Shown here one piece after another: positions 1 to 9,101 of a stretch of 64,000 nucleotides of DNA. The first letter of the stretch is position 1. Every line of letters starts with the position of its first letter. Source of the DNA: an uncultured Bacteroides sp. (GTDB taxonomy: Bacteria > Bacteroidota > Bacteroidia > Bacteroidales > Bacteroidaceae); the NCBI GenBank assembly GCA_948847595.1, contig CAQOGY010000001.1, positions 186,001-250,000 of the forward strand. Direction: 5' to 3'. The position numbers and the translations under genes were made by a program. A model generated the notes under the pieces. The model worked only from the letters and a program-made list of their open reading frames with translations. It searched no databases and was not told the origin of the DNA.

Positions 1-1
1 T

Positions 2-991
2 AAACTCGATTTCGAATTTGCAATGGTCACCAATCAGGACGGACTGGGTACATCATCCTTTCCGGAAGAAACATTCTGGCCTGCCCATAACCTGATGCTT
101 AAAACATTGGAAGGCGAGGGAATTACTTTTGATGAAATACTGATAGACCGTAGTTTCCCTGAAGATAATGCGCCGACACGTAAACCACGTACCGGAATGT
201 TGACGAAATATCTGAATAATCCTGAATACGATCTGCCTGGAAGTTTTGTTATCGGTGACCGTCCTACAGATGTGGAACTTGCCAAAAATCTGGGTTGCCG
301 TGCCATCTATCTACAAGATTCAACAGAAAGTCTGAAAGAAAAAGGACTGGAAGACGTTTGCGCTCTCGCCACAACAGACTGGGATCAGATAGCCGAATTC
401 CTGTTTGCCGGTGAGCGGAAAGCGGAAGTACGTCGCACAACTAAAGAGACGGATATATATGTAGCTCTGAACCTTGATGGAAACGGTACTTGCGATATTT
501 CCACTGGTCTTGGCTTCTTCGACCATATGCTCGAACAGATTGGAAAACACTCCGGTATGGATTTAACGATTCGTGTAAAAGGAGACTTGGAAGTAGACGA
601 ACATCATACTATCGAAGATACTGCTATTGCTTTGGGAGACTGTATCTATCAGGCTTTGGGCAGCAAACGGGGAATTGAACGTTATGGATATGCTTTGCCG
701 ATGGACGATTGTCTTTGCCAGGTATGCCTGGATTTTGGTGGCCGCCCCTGGTTGGTATGGGATGCGGAGTTCAAACGCGAGAAGATAGGGGAGATGCCGA
801 CTGAAATGTTCCTACATTTCTTTAAGTCATTGAGTGATGTCGCAAAAATGAATCTGAACATCAAGGCTGAAGGGCAGAATGAACATCATAAGATAGAAGG
901 AATCTTTAAAGCATTAGCCCGTGCTTTAAAAATGGCACTCAAAAGAGATATCTATCATTTTGAGCTTCCATCCAGTAAAGGTGTGCTTTGA
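2..991 (+). CDS. hisB: Bifunctional histidinol-phosphatase / imidazoleglycerol-phosphate dehydratase (5' end outside window)
   Basis: Catalyses two steps of histidine biosynthesis: dehydration of imidazoleglycerol phosphate and dephosphorylation of histidinol phosphate. The frame is open from base 2, so the gene starts upstream; roughly 45-50 residues, including the first HAD Asp motif, are missing from view. Seen: HAD motifs (VTNQDGLGT, later GDRPTD) in the first third, then the dehydratase domain with FFDHMLEQ, DEHHTIED and NEHHKIEG metal-binding motifs, ending in LPSSKGVL as in E. coli HisB. Odd: the loop that holds the structural zinc in E. coli (Cys-x-His ... Cys-x-Cys before RKP) reads DRSFPEDNAPTRKP here, with all four ligands replaced. 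The phosphatase half is therefore expected to be zinc-independent. The neighbouring upstream his genes are not visible. Confidence 0.96.
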   Translation, partial: KLDFEFAMVTNQDGLGTSSFPEETFWPAHNLMLKTLEGEGITFDEILIDRSFPEDNAPTRKPRTGMLTKYLNNPEYDLPGSFVIGDRPTDVELAKNLGCRAIYLQDSTESLKEKGLEDVCALATTDWDQIAEFLFAGERKAEVRRTTKETDIYVALNLDGNGTCDISTGLGFFDHMLEQIGKHSGMDLTIRVKGDLEVDEHHTIEDTAIALGDCIYQALGSKRGIERYGYALPMDDCLCQVCLDFGGRPWLVWDAEFKREKIGEMPTEMFLHFFKSLSDVAKMNLNIKAEGQNEHHKIEGIFKALARALKMALKRDIYHFELPSSKGVL

Positions 992-1007
992 GTAAATACG
1001 AAAATTT

Positions 1008-1559
1008 ATGCAGAAACGAATCTTGTTGATCCTGTTTTTAGGAATCATTTTCTCTGTCTCTGTTTTCAGCCAAAACCTGAAAGCAGAGAAGGTTATTCTT
1101 CCTGATAGTGAACTGGCCAATTTGTATAAGATAGATTCGGGAGTATATCGTTCGGAACAGCCTTCATCTGTTGATTTTAAAGCTCTTGAAAAATATGGAA
1201 TCAAAGAGTCCCTAAATCTCCGTAACAGGCATAGTGACGATGATGAAGCGGCAGGTACAGCCGTGAAACTTCATCGGGTAAAGATGAAGGCGCATTCAGT
1301 CAGTGAGGAGCAATTAATAAGGGCATTGCGTATCATAAAGAACCGTAAAGCGCCAATTGTAATCCATTGTCATCATGGTTCCGACCGTACAGGAGCTGTT
1401 TGTGCGCTCTATCGCATTGTATTTCAGAATGTCTCCAAAGAAGATGCAATTCACGAAATGACTGAAGGAGGTTTTGGTTTTCACCGTATTTATAAAAATA
1501 TAATTCGAAGAATCAAAGAAGCGGATATAGAGCGAATAAAAAAAGAGGTGATGCAATAA
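1008..1559 (+). CDS. Exported dual-specificity/tyrosine phosphatase-like protein
   Basis: 183-residue protein with an N-terminal signal peptide (about residues 1-22, ending FSQ), so it probably acts in the periplasm. The Cys-based phosphatase signature H-C-x5-R-T is present at residues 120-128 (HCHHGSDRT; nucleophile Cys121, Arg127), and YRSEQP near residue 47 matches the conserved entry motif of small DSP/PTP enzymes. Expected activity is phosphate-ester hydrolysis; the substrate (phosphotyrosine, inositol phosphate or other) cannot be read. It starts 16 bp after hisB and may be cotranscribed with it. No general acid Asp was assigned with certainty. Confidence 0.85.
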   Translation: MQKRILLILFLGIIFSVSVFSQNLKAEKVILPDSELANLYKIDSGVYRSEQPSSVDFKALEKYGIKESLNLRNRHSDDDEAAGTAVKLHRVKMKAHSVSEEQLIRALRIIKNRKAPIVIHCHHGSDRTGAVCALYRIVFQNVSKEDAIHEMTEGGFGFHRIYKNIIRRIKEADIERIKKEVMQ

Positions 1560-1676
1560 TTCAATTGACTGTATGATTTAGTCGAATCATAAGGAAGAAT
1601 TAGAAACTTCTATGGCATGAATTAATGTTTTCTCCTCATCTATTAGCTAATTCAACAGCTAGTATTATCCTGTTGC

Positions 1677-1748
1677 ACTTGTGTAACGGTGCAAATGGAC
1701 TTGAGCAACTAGCCGGACAGACTTGTGTAACTCTTCAGTTGCACAAGT
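1677..1748. repeat. Array of ACTTGWGYAAC motif, 22-bp period, three direct and one inverted copy
   Basis: Direct copies begin at 1677 (ACTTGTGTAAC), 1699 (ACTTGAGCAAC) and 1721 (ACTTGTGTAAC), exactly 22 bp apart. An inverted copy occupies 1738-1748 (GTTGCACAAGT). The 11-bp spacers between copies differ. The same architecture with unrelated motifs occurs near 32285 and 58273. Confidence 0.75.
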
Positions 1749-1762
1749 CTGTCCGACTAGTT
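1707..1762. terminator. Near-perfect 26-bp hairpin between convergent genes
   Basis: Left arm 1707-1732 pairs with right arm 1737-1762 around a 4-base loop (cttc), with one C/A mismatch and one G-T wobble. There is no long T-run on either side, so it may block readthrough or serve as a 3' stabiliser rather than a classical intrinsic terminator. Confidence 0.5.
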
Positions 1763-2008
1763 ATTCATAAAAGATGGTAACGCTCTGTAATATAGTATGT
1801 TATATGAAAAATGCAGTTTTTCTCTCCAAAAAGTCAAAAACAACCGCATGTTTTTTGTGAACTTTCCTTAAAATGAGCCTATTTTTAGACTTAAATACTT
1901 GATATATAGCGCTGTGACATTTTTGTTTTTCCCCCTATAATACTTAAAATAAATACAAAAATGTCGCAAACAAAAATGCCTGCCAAAATAAACTGTCTAT
2001 CAAGAAGA

Positions 2009-3934
2009 TTATAAGTTCTCTATTTCTTTAAGCCACATAGCTGAACTGGCATCACTCGGCATTCGCCAATCCCCTCTCGGACTGATAGAAATACTACCGA
2101 CTTTCGGTCCGTCAGGCAGGCATGAACGTTTGAACTGCTGATTGAAGAAACGACGGAAGAAAATGGATAACCATTTCTTAATTGTCTCTTCGTCATAACA
2201 GTCTTTGAATGCGGCACTTGCCAGGTAATAAATCTTGGAAGGACGGAAACCGAAACGCAGGAAATAATAAAGAAAGAAGTCATGCAGTTCGTAAGGGCCT
2301 ACCAAATCCTCGGTCTTTTGCTTGATTTCTCCATTTTCATCTGCCGGAATAAGTTCCGGGCTGATAGGAGTGTCTACTATATCAAGTAGTGTAGCTTTAG
2401 AATCCTCATCCACACCATTTTCTGCCACCCATTGTACCAGATATTTCACGAGCGTTTTAGGTACGCTTGCATTGACACCGTACATAGACATATGGTCACC
2501 ATTGTAAGTCGCCCATCCCAAAGCGAGTTCCGATAAGTCTCCTGTACCTATTACCATTCCCCAAGTCTGGTTGGCAACATCCATTAAAATTTGCGTACGT
2601 TCGCGTGCCTGTGAGTTTTCATAAGTGACATCATGTACGTTTACATCATGGTCTATATCTTTGAAATGCTGGATACAGGCATCTTTGATACTGATTTCAC
2701 GGATAGATATGCCTAATGACTTCATCAAGTCAATAGCATTATGATAAGTCCGGTCAGTCGTTCCGAAGCCGGGCATTGTAATTCCGAGAATCCCTTTTCT
2801 TGATAATCCCAGTTTGTCGAAAGTCTTCACGCAGACTAGTAAAGCCAATGTTGAATCCAGTCCGCCGGAAATGCCTACTACAGCAGTCTTGGCTCCGGTA
2901 TGGACGAGCCGTTGTGCCAGTCCTGCCACTTGAATGGAAAAAACTTCTTCACAATGTTCATTTAACTCATTGCCCTGCGGTACAAAAGGATGAGCATTGA
3001 AGTTCCGGGTTAAAGTCAGCTCTTTACTATTCACAAATTCCGTTGCGATAGAAACCGCCTTTTTGCCTTCGAAATTAGCTTGGTTGGCAGCGAAAGTCGT
3101 ATTGATTCTACGTTCTGCGCGTATGCGTTCCACATCAATCTCGCTGATTATAAGTTGTTCTTCCATACTGAATCGCTCGCTACGTGCAAGAAGACTACCA
3201 TTTTCGTAAATCAATCCGTTTCCGGCAAAGACTACATCTGTAGTAGACTCTCCGAAACCGCAAGATGAAAATACATATCCTGCGATACAGCGTGCAGATT
3301 GCTGGCTGATAAGAGAACACAGATAATTATGTTTTCCGATACCCTCATTATCTGCCGACATATTAAATAGAATTTCCGCTCCTTGCAATGCAAGTGAAGA
3401 GCTGGGTGGAATTGTAGCCCAGAGATCTTCACAAACTTCAATTCCGAAAGTAGTATCTGAAGTTTCAAAAAGCAGGTTAGCCCCTATAGGAACAATCTGT
3501 CCGCACAAACGTACATTATCAGTTGTAAGCTGAAGGGCGGATGTGAACCAACGTTGTTCATAGAACTCTTTATAGTTGGGCAGATAAGTCTTGGCTGCAA
3601 CACCCAATACTTTTCCTTTCTGAATAACTACCGCACTATTGATAACCGTAGAATTGGCAACTACCGGCATACCGACAATAGAAATGATGTCCAATTGGCG
3701 TGTATTATTCAGGATCTGCATTAATCCCATTTCAGCCTCTTCCAACAAAAGTTGTTGACCGAATAAGTCACCGCAAGTATATCCGGTAATACTCATTTCC
3801 GGGAAAATAATGATTTGCACTCCTTTTCCTTCAGCCACTGCAATCAGACTTTCTATTCTCTCTACATTGAATTTACAGTCAGCCACTTTTATATGTGGCA
3901 CGGCCGCTGCTACTTTCACGAATCCGTAGTTCAT
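2009..3934 (-). CDS. nadE: Glutamine-dependent NAD+ synthetase
   Basis: Last step of NAD synthesis: amidation and ATP-dependent activation of deamido-NAD using ammonia from glutamine. 641 residues, the usual length of the two-domain enzyme. The N-terminal nitrilase-type glutaminase has the Glu-Lys-Cys triad: Glu46 in FPEMSITGYT, Lys115 in KTYLPNY, Cys168 in GIEVCEDLW. The C-terminal synthetase domain carries the ATP-pyrophosphatase P-loop SGGLDS (356-361) and GTGDLSELALGW. Cytoplasmic. Single gene, converging with the phosphatase gene; a TATTTTTG promoter element lies 28 bp before the ATG. Confidence 0.97.
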   Translation of the reverse strand: MNYGFVKVAAAVPHIKVADCKFNVERIESLIAVAEGKGVQIIIFPEMSITGYTCGDLFGQQLLLEEAEMGLMQILNNTRQLDIISIVGMPVVANSTVINSAVVIQKGKVLGVAAKTYLPNYKEFYEQRWFTSALQLTTDNVRLCGQIVPIGANLLFETSDTTFGIEVCEDLWATIPPSSSLALQGAEILFNMSADNEGIGKHNYLCSLISQQSARCIAGYVFSSCGFGESTTDVVFAGNGLIYENGSLLARSERFSMEEQLIISEIDVERIRAERRINTTFAANQANFEGKKAVSIATEFVNSKELTLTRNFNAHPFVPQGNELNEHCEEVFSIQVAGLAQRLVHTGAKTAVVGISGGLDSTLALLVCVKTFDKLGLSRKGILGITMPGFGTTDRTYHNAIDLMKSLGISIREISIKDACIQHFKDIDHDVNVHDVTYENSQARERTQILMDVANQTWGMVIGTGDLSELALGWATYNGDHMSMYGVNASVPKTLVKYLVQWVAENGVDEDSKATLLDIVDTPISPELIPADENGEIKQKTEDLVGPYELHDFFLYYFLRFGFRPSKIYYLASAAFKDCYDEETIKKWLSIFFRRFFNQQFKRSCLPDGPKVGSISISPRGDWRMPSDASSAMWLKEIENL

Positions 3935-3962
3935 CTTATACCTTATTTATATATAGTGGGTG

Positions 3963-3970
3963 CAAAAATA
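3963..3970 (-). promoter_or_regulatory. Bacteroides-type -7 element for nadE
   Basis: TATTTTTG on the minus strand fits TAnnTTTG and lies 28 bp upstream of the nadE start. No clear -33 TTTG at about 20 bp spacing. Confidence 0.55.
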
Positions 3971-4197
3971 GGAAAATAGTTTTGAATATTTATCTTTTCT
4001 ATAGTGAATCCTTTCTATGGGGTATTTTACATCACTAGTGCTACTGTTGTTTAAACAATTAAATGAATTGTCAAAATGAAAGTTAATATTCTATTTGTTG
4101 AATAATTATTCTTTTGCTTGTTCCTCAATTGGTTTGTATATACTTAAATATGTGACAAAAAGATATATGTGGAAATTTAGTATAAAATATGCGACAT

Positions 4198-4233
4198 TTT
4201 GTTTCTTTTATTTAACTATAATATTTATATTTG
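4198..4233 (+). promoter_or_regulatory. Candidate promoter of the SusC-protease operon
   Basis: TTTG at 4198-4201 and TATATTTG at 4226-4233 match the Bacteroides -33/-7 elements; the 24-bp spacer is on the long side. It is the only exact TAnnTTTG I found in this leader, although imperfect copies exist downstream. Confidence 0.45.
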
Positions 4234-4318
4234 TAGCGAAAAAGAACATATTTAGAAATATATAGCACTTAAACAGGACAAGTAATATTAGTGTTTAATT
4301 TATAACTTAGGAGAGCAG

Positions 4319-4402
4319 ATGGTCATACATTTAATTCACACAGCGGTAACACGAAAAATCTATTTGGATATTTGGCGTAATATTAAGAATTTGCCAAGTT
4401 AG
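4319..4402 (+). CDS. Possible 27-residue leader peptide upstream of SusC
   Basis: ATG at 4319 preceded by TAGGAGAGCAG, an unusually good Shine-Dalgarno sequence for Bacteroides, followed by 27 codons (starting MVIHLIHTAV, ending NLPS) and TAG. The peptide is basic with no signal peptide or known motif. It lies inside the putative operon leader. It could be a regulatory leader peptide, a small protein, or chance; there is no comparative evidence. Confidence 0.3.
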   Translation: MVIHLIHTAVTRKIYLDIWRNIKNLPS

Positions 4403-4588
4403 TATTCCCTATTTTGTTTTTAGAGAAAATATCCTGCCCAAGGTCAAAAAAAAGTTATGCTTTGAGAGTTGACCTGTGGGAGAGGAGCGTATTATTATTT
4501 CTTGAGTGAAAATGGAATACGCGTATTTCACTTGTAGACAAATCTATAAAATAAATCAATTTCATTAATTTTAATTTAAGTATCAAAG

Positions 4589-7531
4589 ATGAGAAAATCA
4601 ATTCTCTTGTTTGTACTCTTTACTCTGACGAATATCCCCCTGTTGCTTTTCGCACAGGGCGGATATCAGGTAAAAGGACACATCATTTCGGCGGAAGATA
4701 ACCAGCCGATGATCGGTGTGTCCGTTTTGGAGAAAGGTACAACAAACGGAGTAATTACCGATATAGATGGTAATTATACTCTTGAGATTAAGGGGACAGC
4801 AAGTGTTACTTTGTTGTTTTCTTATGTCGGTATGCAATCTCAACAACATGTGGTCAATGCTAACACTGGCACGTTAAACATTCGTTTGCTTTCAGACGCA
4901 GCGTTAATAGACGAAGTGGTGGTAGTAGCGTATGGTACACGTAAGAAAGGAACGATTGCCGGTGCCGTATCTACTGTAAAGGCTGAAAAAATGGAAAATG
5001 TACCTGCGGCCGGTTTTGATCAGTCGTTGCAAGGACAGACTCCCGGGTTAACGGTAATCTCTAATTCGGGAGAACCAAGTAAGGCAGCTGTTTTTCAGCT
5101 TCGAGGTACCAATTCTATCAATTCGGGTACATCTCCGTTGTTTATATTGGATGGTGTACCTATTTCCAGCGCTGATTTTAATACAATCAGTCCGGGCGAT
5201 ATAGAGTCTATCTCTGTGTTGAAAGATGCTTCATCAACCTCTATTTACGGTGCCCGTGCAGCGAACGGTGTGGTAGTAATTACTTCCAAACGTGGTTTGG
5301 CTATTGACAAGGCAAAAGTAACCATGCGTGCGCAATGGGGTTTTTCACAATTGGCTTCAGATGACAATTGGGTAGTGATGAATACTCCGGAACGTATCCA
5401 GTTTGAAAAAGAAATAGGTTTAGATACGGGAAAGGATTATAACTTGTTGTCTCGTACGGATGTAAATTGGCTAGATGAAGTATTTAATGATCGTGCTCCT
5501 TTGCAGAGTTATGAATTGTCAGTTAATCGCGCCACCGACCGCTTGAATTATTTTGTTTCCGGAGGATTCTATGATCAGGAAGGTATTGCACAAAGCTCAA
5601 ATTTTCGTCGCTATAATATGCGTGCCAATGCGGAAGTGAAAGCTAGCAACTGGTTAAAAATAGGCACTAATACGATGATGGCATACGAAGAAATAGCACA
5701 GGCTGAAGAGGGAGAACCGGCGCTTTATACACCTATTTCCGGCTCTCGTTTTATGTTGCCTTACTGGAATCCTTATAATGCTGACGGCTCTTTGGCTTCC
5801 GAAAACGATGGAACCTGGACAGGAACCGGACAGAACCCGATAGAATGGATGGCGAATAATCCTGTAAAATATGAAAAATACAAATTATTGTCTACTGTTT
5901 TCGCGGAAGTTACTCCGATTAGGGATTTAACCATTCGTGCACAGTTTGCTGCAGATTATGCACATTCTACAGCTTTCATGCAATCTTTCCCGAGTTACAT
6001 AATTAATAATAAATCAGGTAAGGCCGGACGTAGTTCATCTGATATTCTTAGTTTGAGTGAAACTCTTACAGCCAATTACCGATGGGCTTTGAATGACAAT
6101 CATTCATTGAACTTTTTGTTGGGACAAGAAGGTATAGACTATCGTTCAACCGGATTTCAGGTAACTACACAAGGACAGAATAATGACCGTCTTACCAACC
6201 TGCTTTCCGGAACTCGTGCTATCTCGTGGCCGGATTCAAATAGTGCTTATTCATACTTGTCTTTTTTCTTTCGTGGAGAGTATAACTATAAAGAGTTATA
6301 TTATGCGGAAGTTGCTGCACGTACAGATGCTTCTTCCCGTTTTGGTAAAGACCACCGTTGGGGAATGTTCTGGTCGTTAGGTTTTATGTGGAATATCAAG
6401 AATGAGGCTTTCCTTAAAGACATAGAATGGCTCACGACCGCACAGATTAAGTTAAGCACAGGTACTTCAGGTAATTCGGAAATTCCTTATTATGATCATT
6501 TGGCGCTGGTTTCCGGTAATGCTAACTATAATGATGAAGCCGGTATATATCCTACACAAAGTGGGAATGAAGAATTAAGCTGGGAACAAACTTGGGCAAA
6601 CAATATCGGTTTAAGTTTGAGCTTTTTCAATAGAGCCAATTTGAACGTCGATTTTTATCATAAAAAGACTACTAATATGTTGATGTTAGTTCCTCAATCG
6701 TATGCTATTACTGGTGTCGGTAATCGTTGGGACAACATTGGCGCTATGATGAATCGAGGAGTGGAAATTGCAATTGACGGAGATGTAATACGTACAAAAG
6801 ACTTCACCTGGAATCTGAGCGCAAACGTATCTTACAATAAGAATAAACTATTGGAACTTTATAATGGCGTGGAAGAATATGTAAATTCCACTACCGGATT
6901 GAAATACGTAGTAGGACATCCCGTTCATGAGTATTTCATGAACCGTTATGCAGGAGTGAATCCGGCCAATGGGGACGCTTTGTGGTACACAGCGGATGGA
7001 GAACTGACAACAGAATATCGTGAAGAAGACAAAGTAATGACTGGTAAAACTTTCGACTCCCCTTGGGCAGGCGGCTTTGGCACAACCCTAATGTGGAAAG
7101 GGCTTTCATTATCAGCTCAGTTCAGTTGGATGGCTAAAAGATATGTGATGAATAATGACCGCTTCTTCGAAGAAAGTAACGGACTTTATAGTGCTTACAA
7201 TCAATCAAGAAGACTATTGTATGATCGTTGGAAAAAACCGGGCGACATTACGGATATTCCCCGTTACGGAGTGACGGCTCAACTTGATGACCGTTTTCTT
7301 GAGAACTCTTCATTCCTTCGTTTAAAAAACTTGACGCTAGCTTATGCGCTTCCGCAATCATTGTTGAGCAAAACTCATTTCTTCACGTCAGCACGTGTTT
7401 ATTTGCAGGGACAGAATTTGTTTACTTGGACAGGTTTTACAGGACTTGATCCGGAAGTGGCATCTAATGTGTATAGAGCACAATATCCAGCTTCACGTCA
7501 GTTTACTTTGGGTATTGACATTTCATTCTAA
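4589..7531 (+). CDS. SusC/RagA-family TonB-dependent outer-membrane transporter
   Basis: 980-residue outer-membrane importer expected to pair with the following SusD lipoprotein and bring oligomers into the periplasm with TonB energy. Signal peptide about 1-22 (ends LLFAQ), carboxypeptidase-regulatory-like domain about 27-103 (VKGHIISAEDNQPMIGVSV), the DEVVVVAYGT hinge (109-117), a plug domain with RGTNSIN, PLFILDGVP and GARAANGVVVITSKRG, then a beta barrel ending in aromatic Phe (LGIDISF). It has no N-terminal STN domain, so it should not signal through an anti-sigma factor, unlike the transporter at 25136-28585. First gene of a nine-gene operon; 17 bp to SusD. Confidence 0.95.
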   Translation: MRKSILLFVLFTLTNIPLLLFAQGGYQVKGHIISAEDNQPMIGVSVLEKGTTNGVITDIDGNYTLEIKGTASVTLLFSYVGMQSQQHVVNANTGTLNIRLLSDAALIDEVVVVAYGTRKKGTIAGAVSTVKAEKMENVPAAGFDQSLQGQTPGLTVISNSGEPSKAAVFQLRGTNSINSGTSPLFILDGVPISSADFNTISPGDIESISVLKDASSTSIYGARAANGVVVITSKRGLAIDKAKVTMRAQWGFSQLASDDNWVVMNTPERIQFEKEIGLDTGKDYNLLSRTDVNWLDEVFNDRAPLQSYELSVNRATDRLNYFVSGGFYDQEGIAQSSNFRRYNMRANAEVKASNWLKIGTNTMMAYEEIAQAEEGEPALYTPISGSRFMLPYWNPYNADGSLASENDGTWTGTGQNPIEWMANNPVKYEKYKLLSTVFAEVTPIRDLTIRAQFAADYAHSTAFMQSFPSYIINNKSGKAGRSSSDILSLSETLTANYRWALNDNHSLNFLLGQEGIDYRSTGFQVTTQGQNNDRLTNLLSGTRAISWPDSNSAYSYLSFFFRGEYNYKELYYAEVAARTDASSRFGKDHRWGMFWSLGFMWNIKNEAFLKDIEWLTTAQIKLSTGTSGNSEIPYYDHLALVSGNANYNDEAGIYPTQSGNEELSWEQTWANNIGLSLSFFNRANLNVDFYHKKTTNMLMLVPQSYAITGVGNRWDNIGAMMNRGVEIAIDGDVIRTKDFTWNLSANVSYNKNKLLELYNGVEEYVNSTTGLKYVVGHPVHEYFMNRYAGVNPANGDALWYTADGELTTEYREEDKVMTGKTFDSPWAGGFGTTLMWKGLSLSAQFSWMAKRYVMNNDRFFEESNGLYSAYNQSRRLLYDRWKKPGDITDIPRYGVTAQLDDRFLENSSFLRLKNLTLAYALPQSLLSKTHFFTSARVYLQGQNLFTWTGFTGLDPEVASNVYRAQYPASRQFTLGIDISF

Positions 7532-7548
7532 TAGTATAATAAAGAAAG

Positions 7549-9084
7549 ATGATTAAGAAATTTAAATTATATATCCTGATGGCTGCTGTGGCTCTTTCCG
7601 CCACTTCCTGTTTGGATAAGATGCCGGAGGACTCTATACCTTTTGATGATGCCATTCAAACGGTGGATGATGTAAATCTGGCAGTTATCGGTATTTACGA
7701 CGCATTCAAGAATAGTGCTCTGTATTCCGGTAATCTCACCATACTTCCTGATTTGCAGACCGATCTTGTGTATGGTATCAACGGAAATACGAATACATAC
7801 GGAGATATTTGGCGCTGGAAAGACATTCTGGCAACAAATACAAGTATCGAGGCTGTTTATGCCGGACTTTATGATGTGATCAATCGTTGTAACTTTATGC
7901 TCGACCGTGTAGACGGAGTGAGAAATAATACAACCGATGATAATGATTTGGACAAGCTCGACCAGTATTGTGGTGAAGCTTATTTTGCCCGTGCGCTTGC
8001 TTACTCTGAATTGGTGAAGCTTTTTTGTAAAGCCTATGAAAGTGATGAAGATGCTGCTAATCAGTTAGGGGTTATCTTGACGAAACATTATCAAGGCGAC
8101 GAAGAAATGAAACGTTCTTCGTTGAAAGCTTCATATGAGTTTATTCTTGAAGATCTTGACCGGGCAGCTAAGTTGCTGGAGTTGGATAAAGATTATGATC
8201 CGTCTGTTGATGTGGCTTTGTTTAATAATGCTACATACTTTAATGAATATATTGTATATGCTTTACGTGCACGTGTTGCTCTTTATATGAGGAAGTGGGA
8301 TGAAGCTATCAAGTACTCCAGTAAAGTTATAGATAGCGGATACTATCTGTTGGCTAGTTGTACTCGTGCAATTTCATCCGGAGTCAGTTATTATAAGTAT
8401 ATGTGGACAAATGACATGTCTACAGAAGCTATTTGGAAAGTGGGTTTTACCGTCAATTCTTATGGAGGCAAACTGGGATTGATTTTCTTAAATTACGATC
8501 ATGTGAATTATCGTCCGGACTATGTTCCGGCCAGTTGGGTGCTCAGTGCTTATAATATGAATGATTTGCGTGCCTCTACTTTCTTCGAATCGCATACTAC
8601 CAGTTTTAGCCATCATCTTTCATGGCCTTTGCTGGTCAAGTATGCCGGCAATAAGGATTTTATTGCTGCTAATATTCTTCATGTTTCCATGCCTAAAGTT
8701 TTGCGCCTGTCAGAACAATATCTGATACGTGCTGAGGCTTACGTACAAAAGGAACAGCCTGACTATAACCGTGCAGGAAAAGATATCACAACACTGCGTA
8801 CCGCGCGATATTCCTCTTATGGCGGATCAACCCCAATGAGTGAGTCTAATGCAATGGAGGTCATCGAATCCGAACGCGTGAAAGAACTTTATATGGAAGG
8901 TTTCCGTCTTCATGATTTGAAACGCTGGCACAAAGGATTCGAGCGCAAGCCGCAAGACCAGTCTTTGTCAACTGGTGACAGATTGAAGGTAGAAGCGGAC
9001 GATCCCTTATTTGTGTGGCCGATACCGCAACATGAATTGGATGCTCCCGGATCGCAAATAGAGCCGAATGAAAGTAATAAATAA
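7549..9084 (+). CDS. SusD/RagB-family substrate-binding outer-membrane lipoprotein
   Basis: 511 residues with lipobox ending at Cys21 (SATSC), surface-exposed lid for the SusC partner just upstream. The TPR-rich SusD fold is supported by EAYFARALAYSELVKLF near residue 145, the LSEQYLIRAEAYVQ helix and ESERVKELYMEGFRLHDLKRW near the C terminus, ending with FVWPIPQHELD. Substrate cannot be deduced from this protein; the downstream protease and absence of glycoside hydrolases argue for a peptide or glycopeptide rather than a simple glycan. Confidence 0.94.
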   Translation: MIKKFKLYILMAAVALSATSCLDKMPEDSIPFDDAIQTVDDVNLAVIGIYDAFKNSALYSGNLTILPDLQTDLVYGINGNTNTYGDIWRWKDILATNTSIEAVYAGLYDVINRCNFMLDRVDGVRNNTTDDNDLDKLDQYCGEAYFARALAYSELVKLFCKAYESDEDAANQLGVILTKHYQGDEEMKRSSLKASYEFILEDLDRAAKLLELDKDYDPSVDVALFNNATYFNEYIVYALRARVALYMRKWDEAIKYSSKVIDSGYYLLASCTRAISSGVSYYKYMWTNDMSTEAIWKVGFTVNSYGGKLGLIFLNYDHVNYRPDYVPASWVLSAYNMNDLRASTFFESHTTSFSHHLSWPLLVKYAGNKDFIAANILHVSMPKVLRLSEQYLIRAEAYVQKEQPDYNRAGKDITTLRTARYSSYGGSTPMSESNAMEVIESERVKELYMEGFRLHDLKRWHKGFERKPQDQSLSTGDRLKVEADDPLFVWPIPQHELDAPGSQIEPNESNK

Positions 9085-9101
9085 GATTAAAACATACGAT
9101 A

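Larger units (their letters stand above)
1560..2008. other. 449-bp convergent intergenic region rich in inverted repeats
   Basis: Lies between the 3' ends of the phosphatase gene (plus) and nadE (minus). It contains a small hairpin (arms 1673-1678 and 1689-1694), a long hairpin at 1707-1762, an array of 22-bp-spaced motifs (about 1677-1748), and a further 11-bp inverted repeat (1916-1926 and 1955-1965) with a third partial copy at 1971-1980. No convincing protein-coding gene was seen. Confidence 0.7.
3971..4588. other. Long upstream region of the SusC operon
   Basis: AT-rich non-coding stretch between divergent nadE and the SusC gene. It holds a candidate promoter (4198-4233), a 27-codon reading frame with a good ribosome-binding site (4319-4402), and a 12-bp palindrome AATACGCGTATT (4516-4527). 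With the promoter at 4226 the operon leader would be about 350 nt, long for this group. Confidence 0.6.

Noticed and set aside
1916..1980. Fourth member of the 22-bp-period class (GACATTTTTG / CAAAAATGTC / CAAAAATGCC)
   Set aside because: Has an inverted pair and an extra copy, but the two direct copies are 15 bp apart, so it does not share the period; low-complexity A/T sequence.
4516..4527. Palindrome AATACGCGTATT as a specific operator
   Set aside because: A single 12-bp palindrome in A/T-rich leader; no second copy or matching regulator in the window, so only mentioned as part of the leader.
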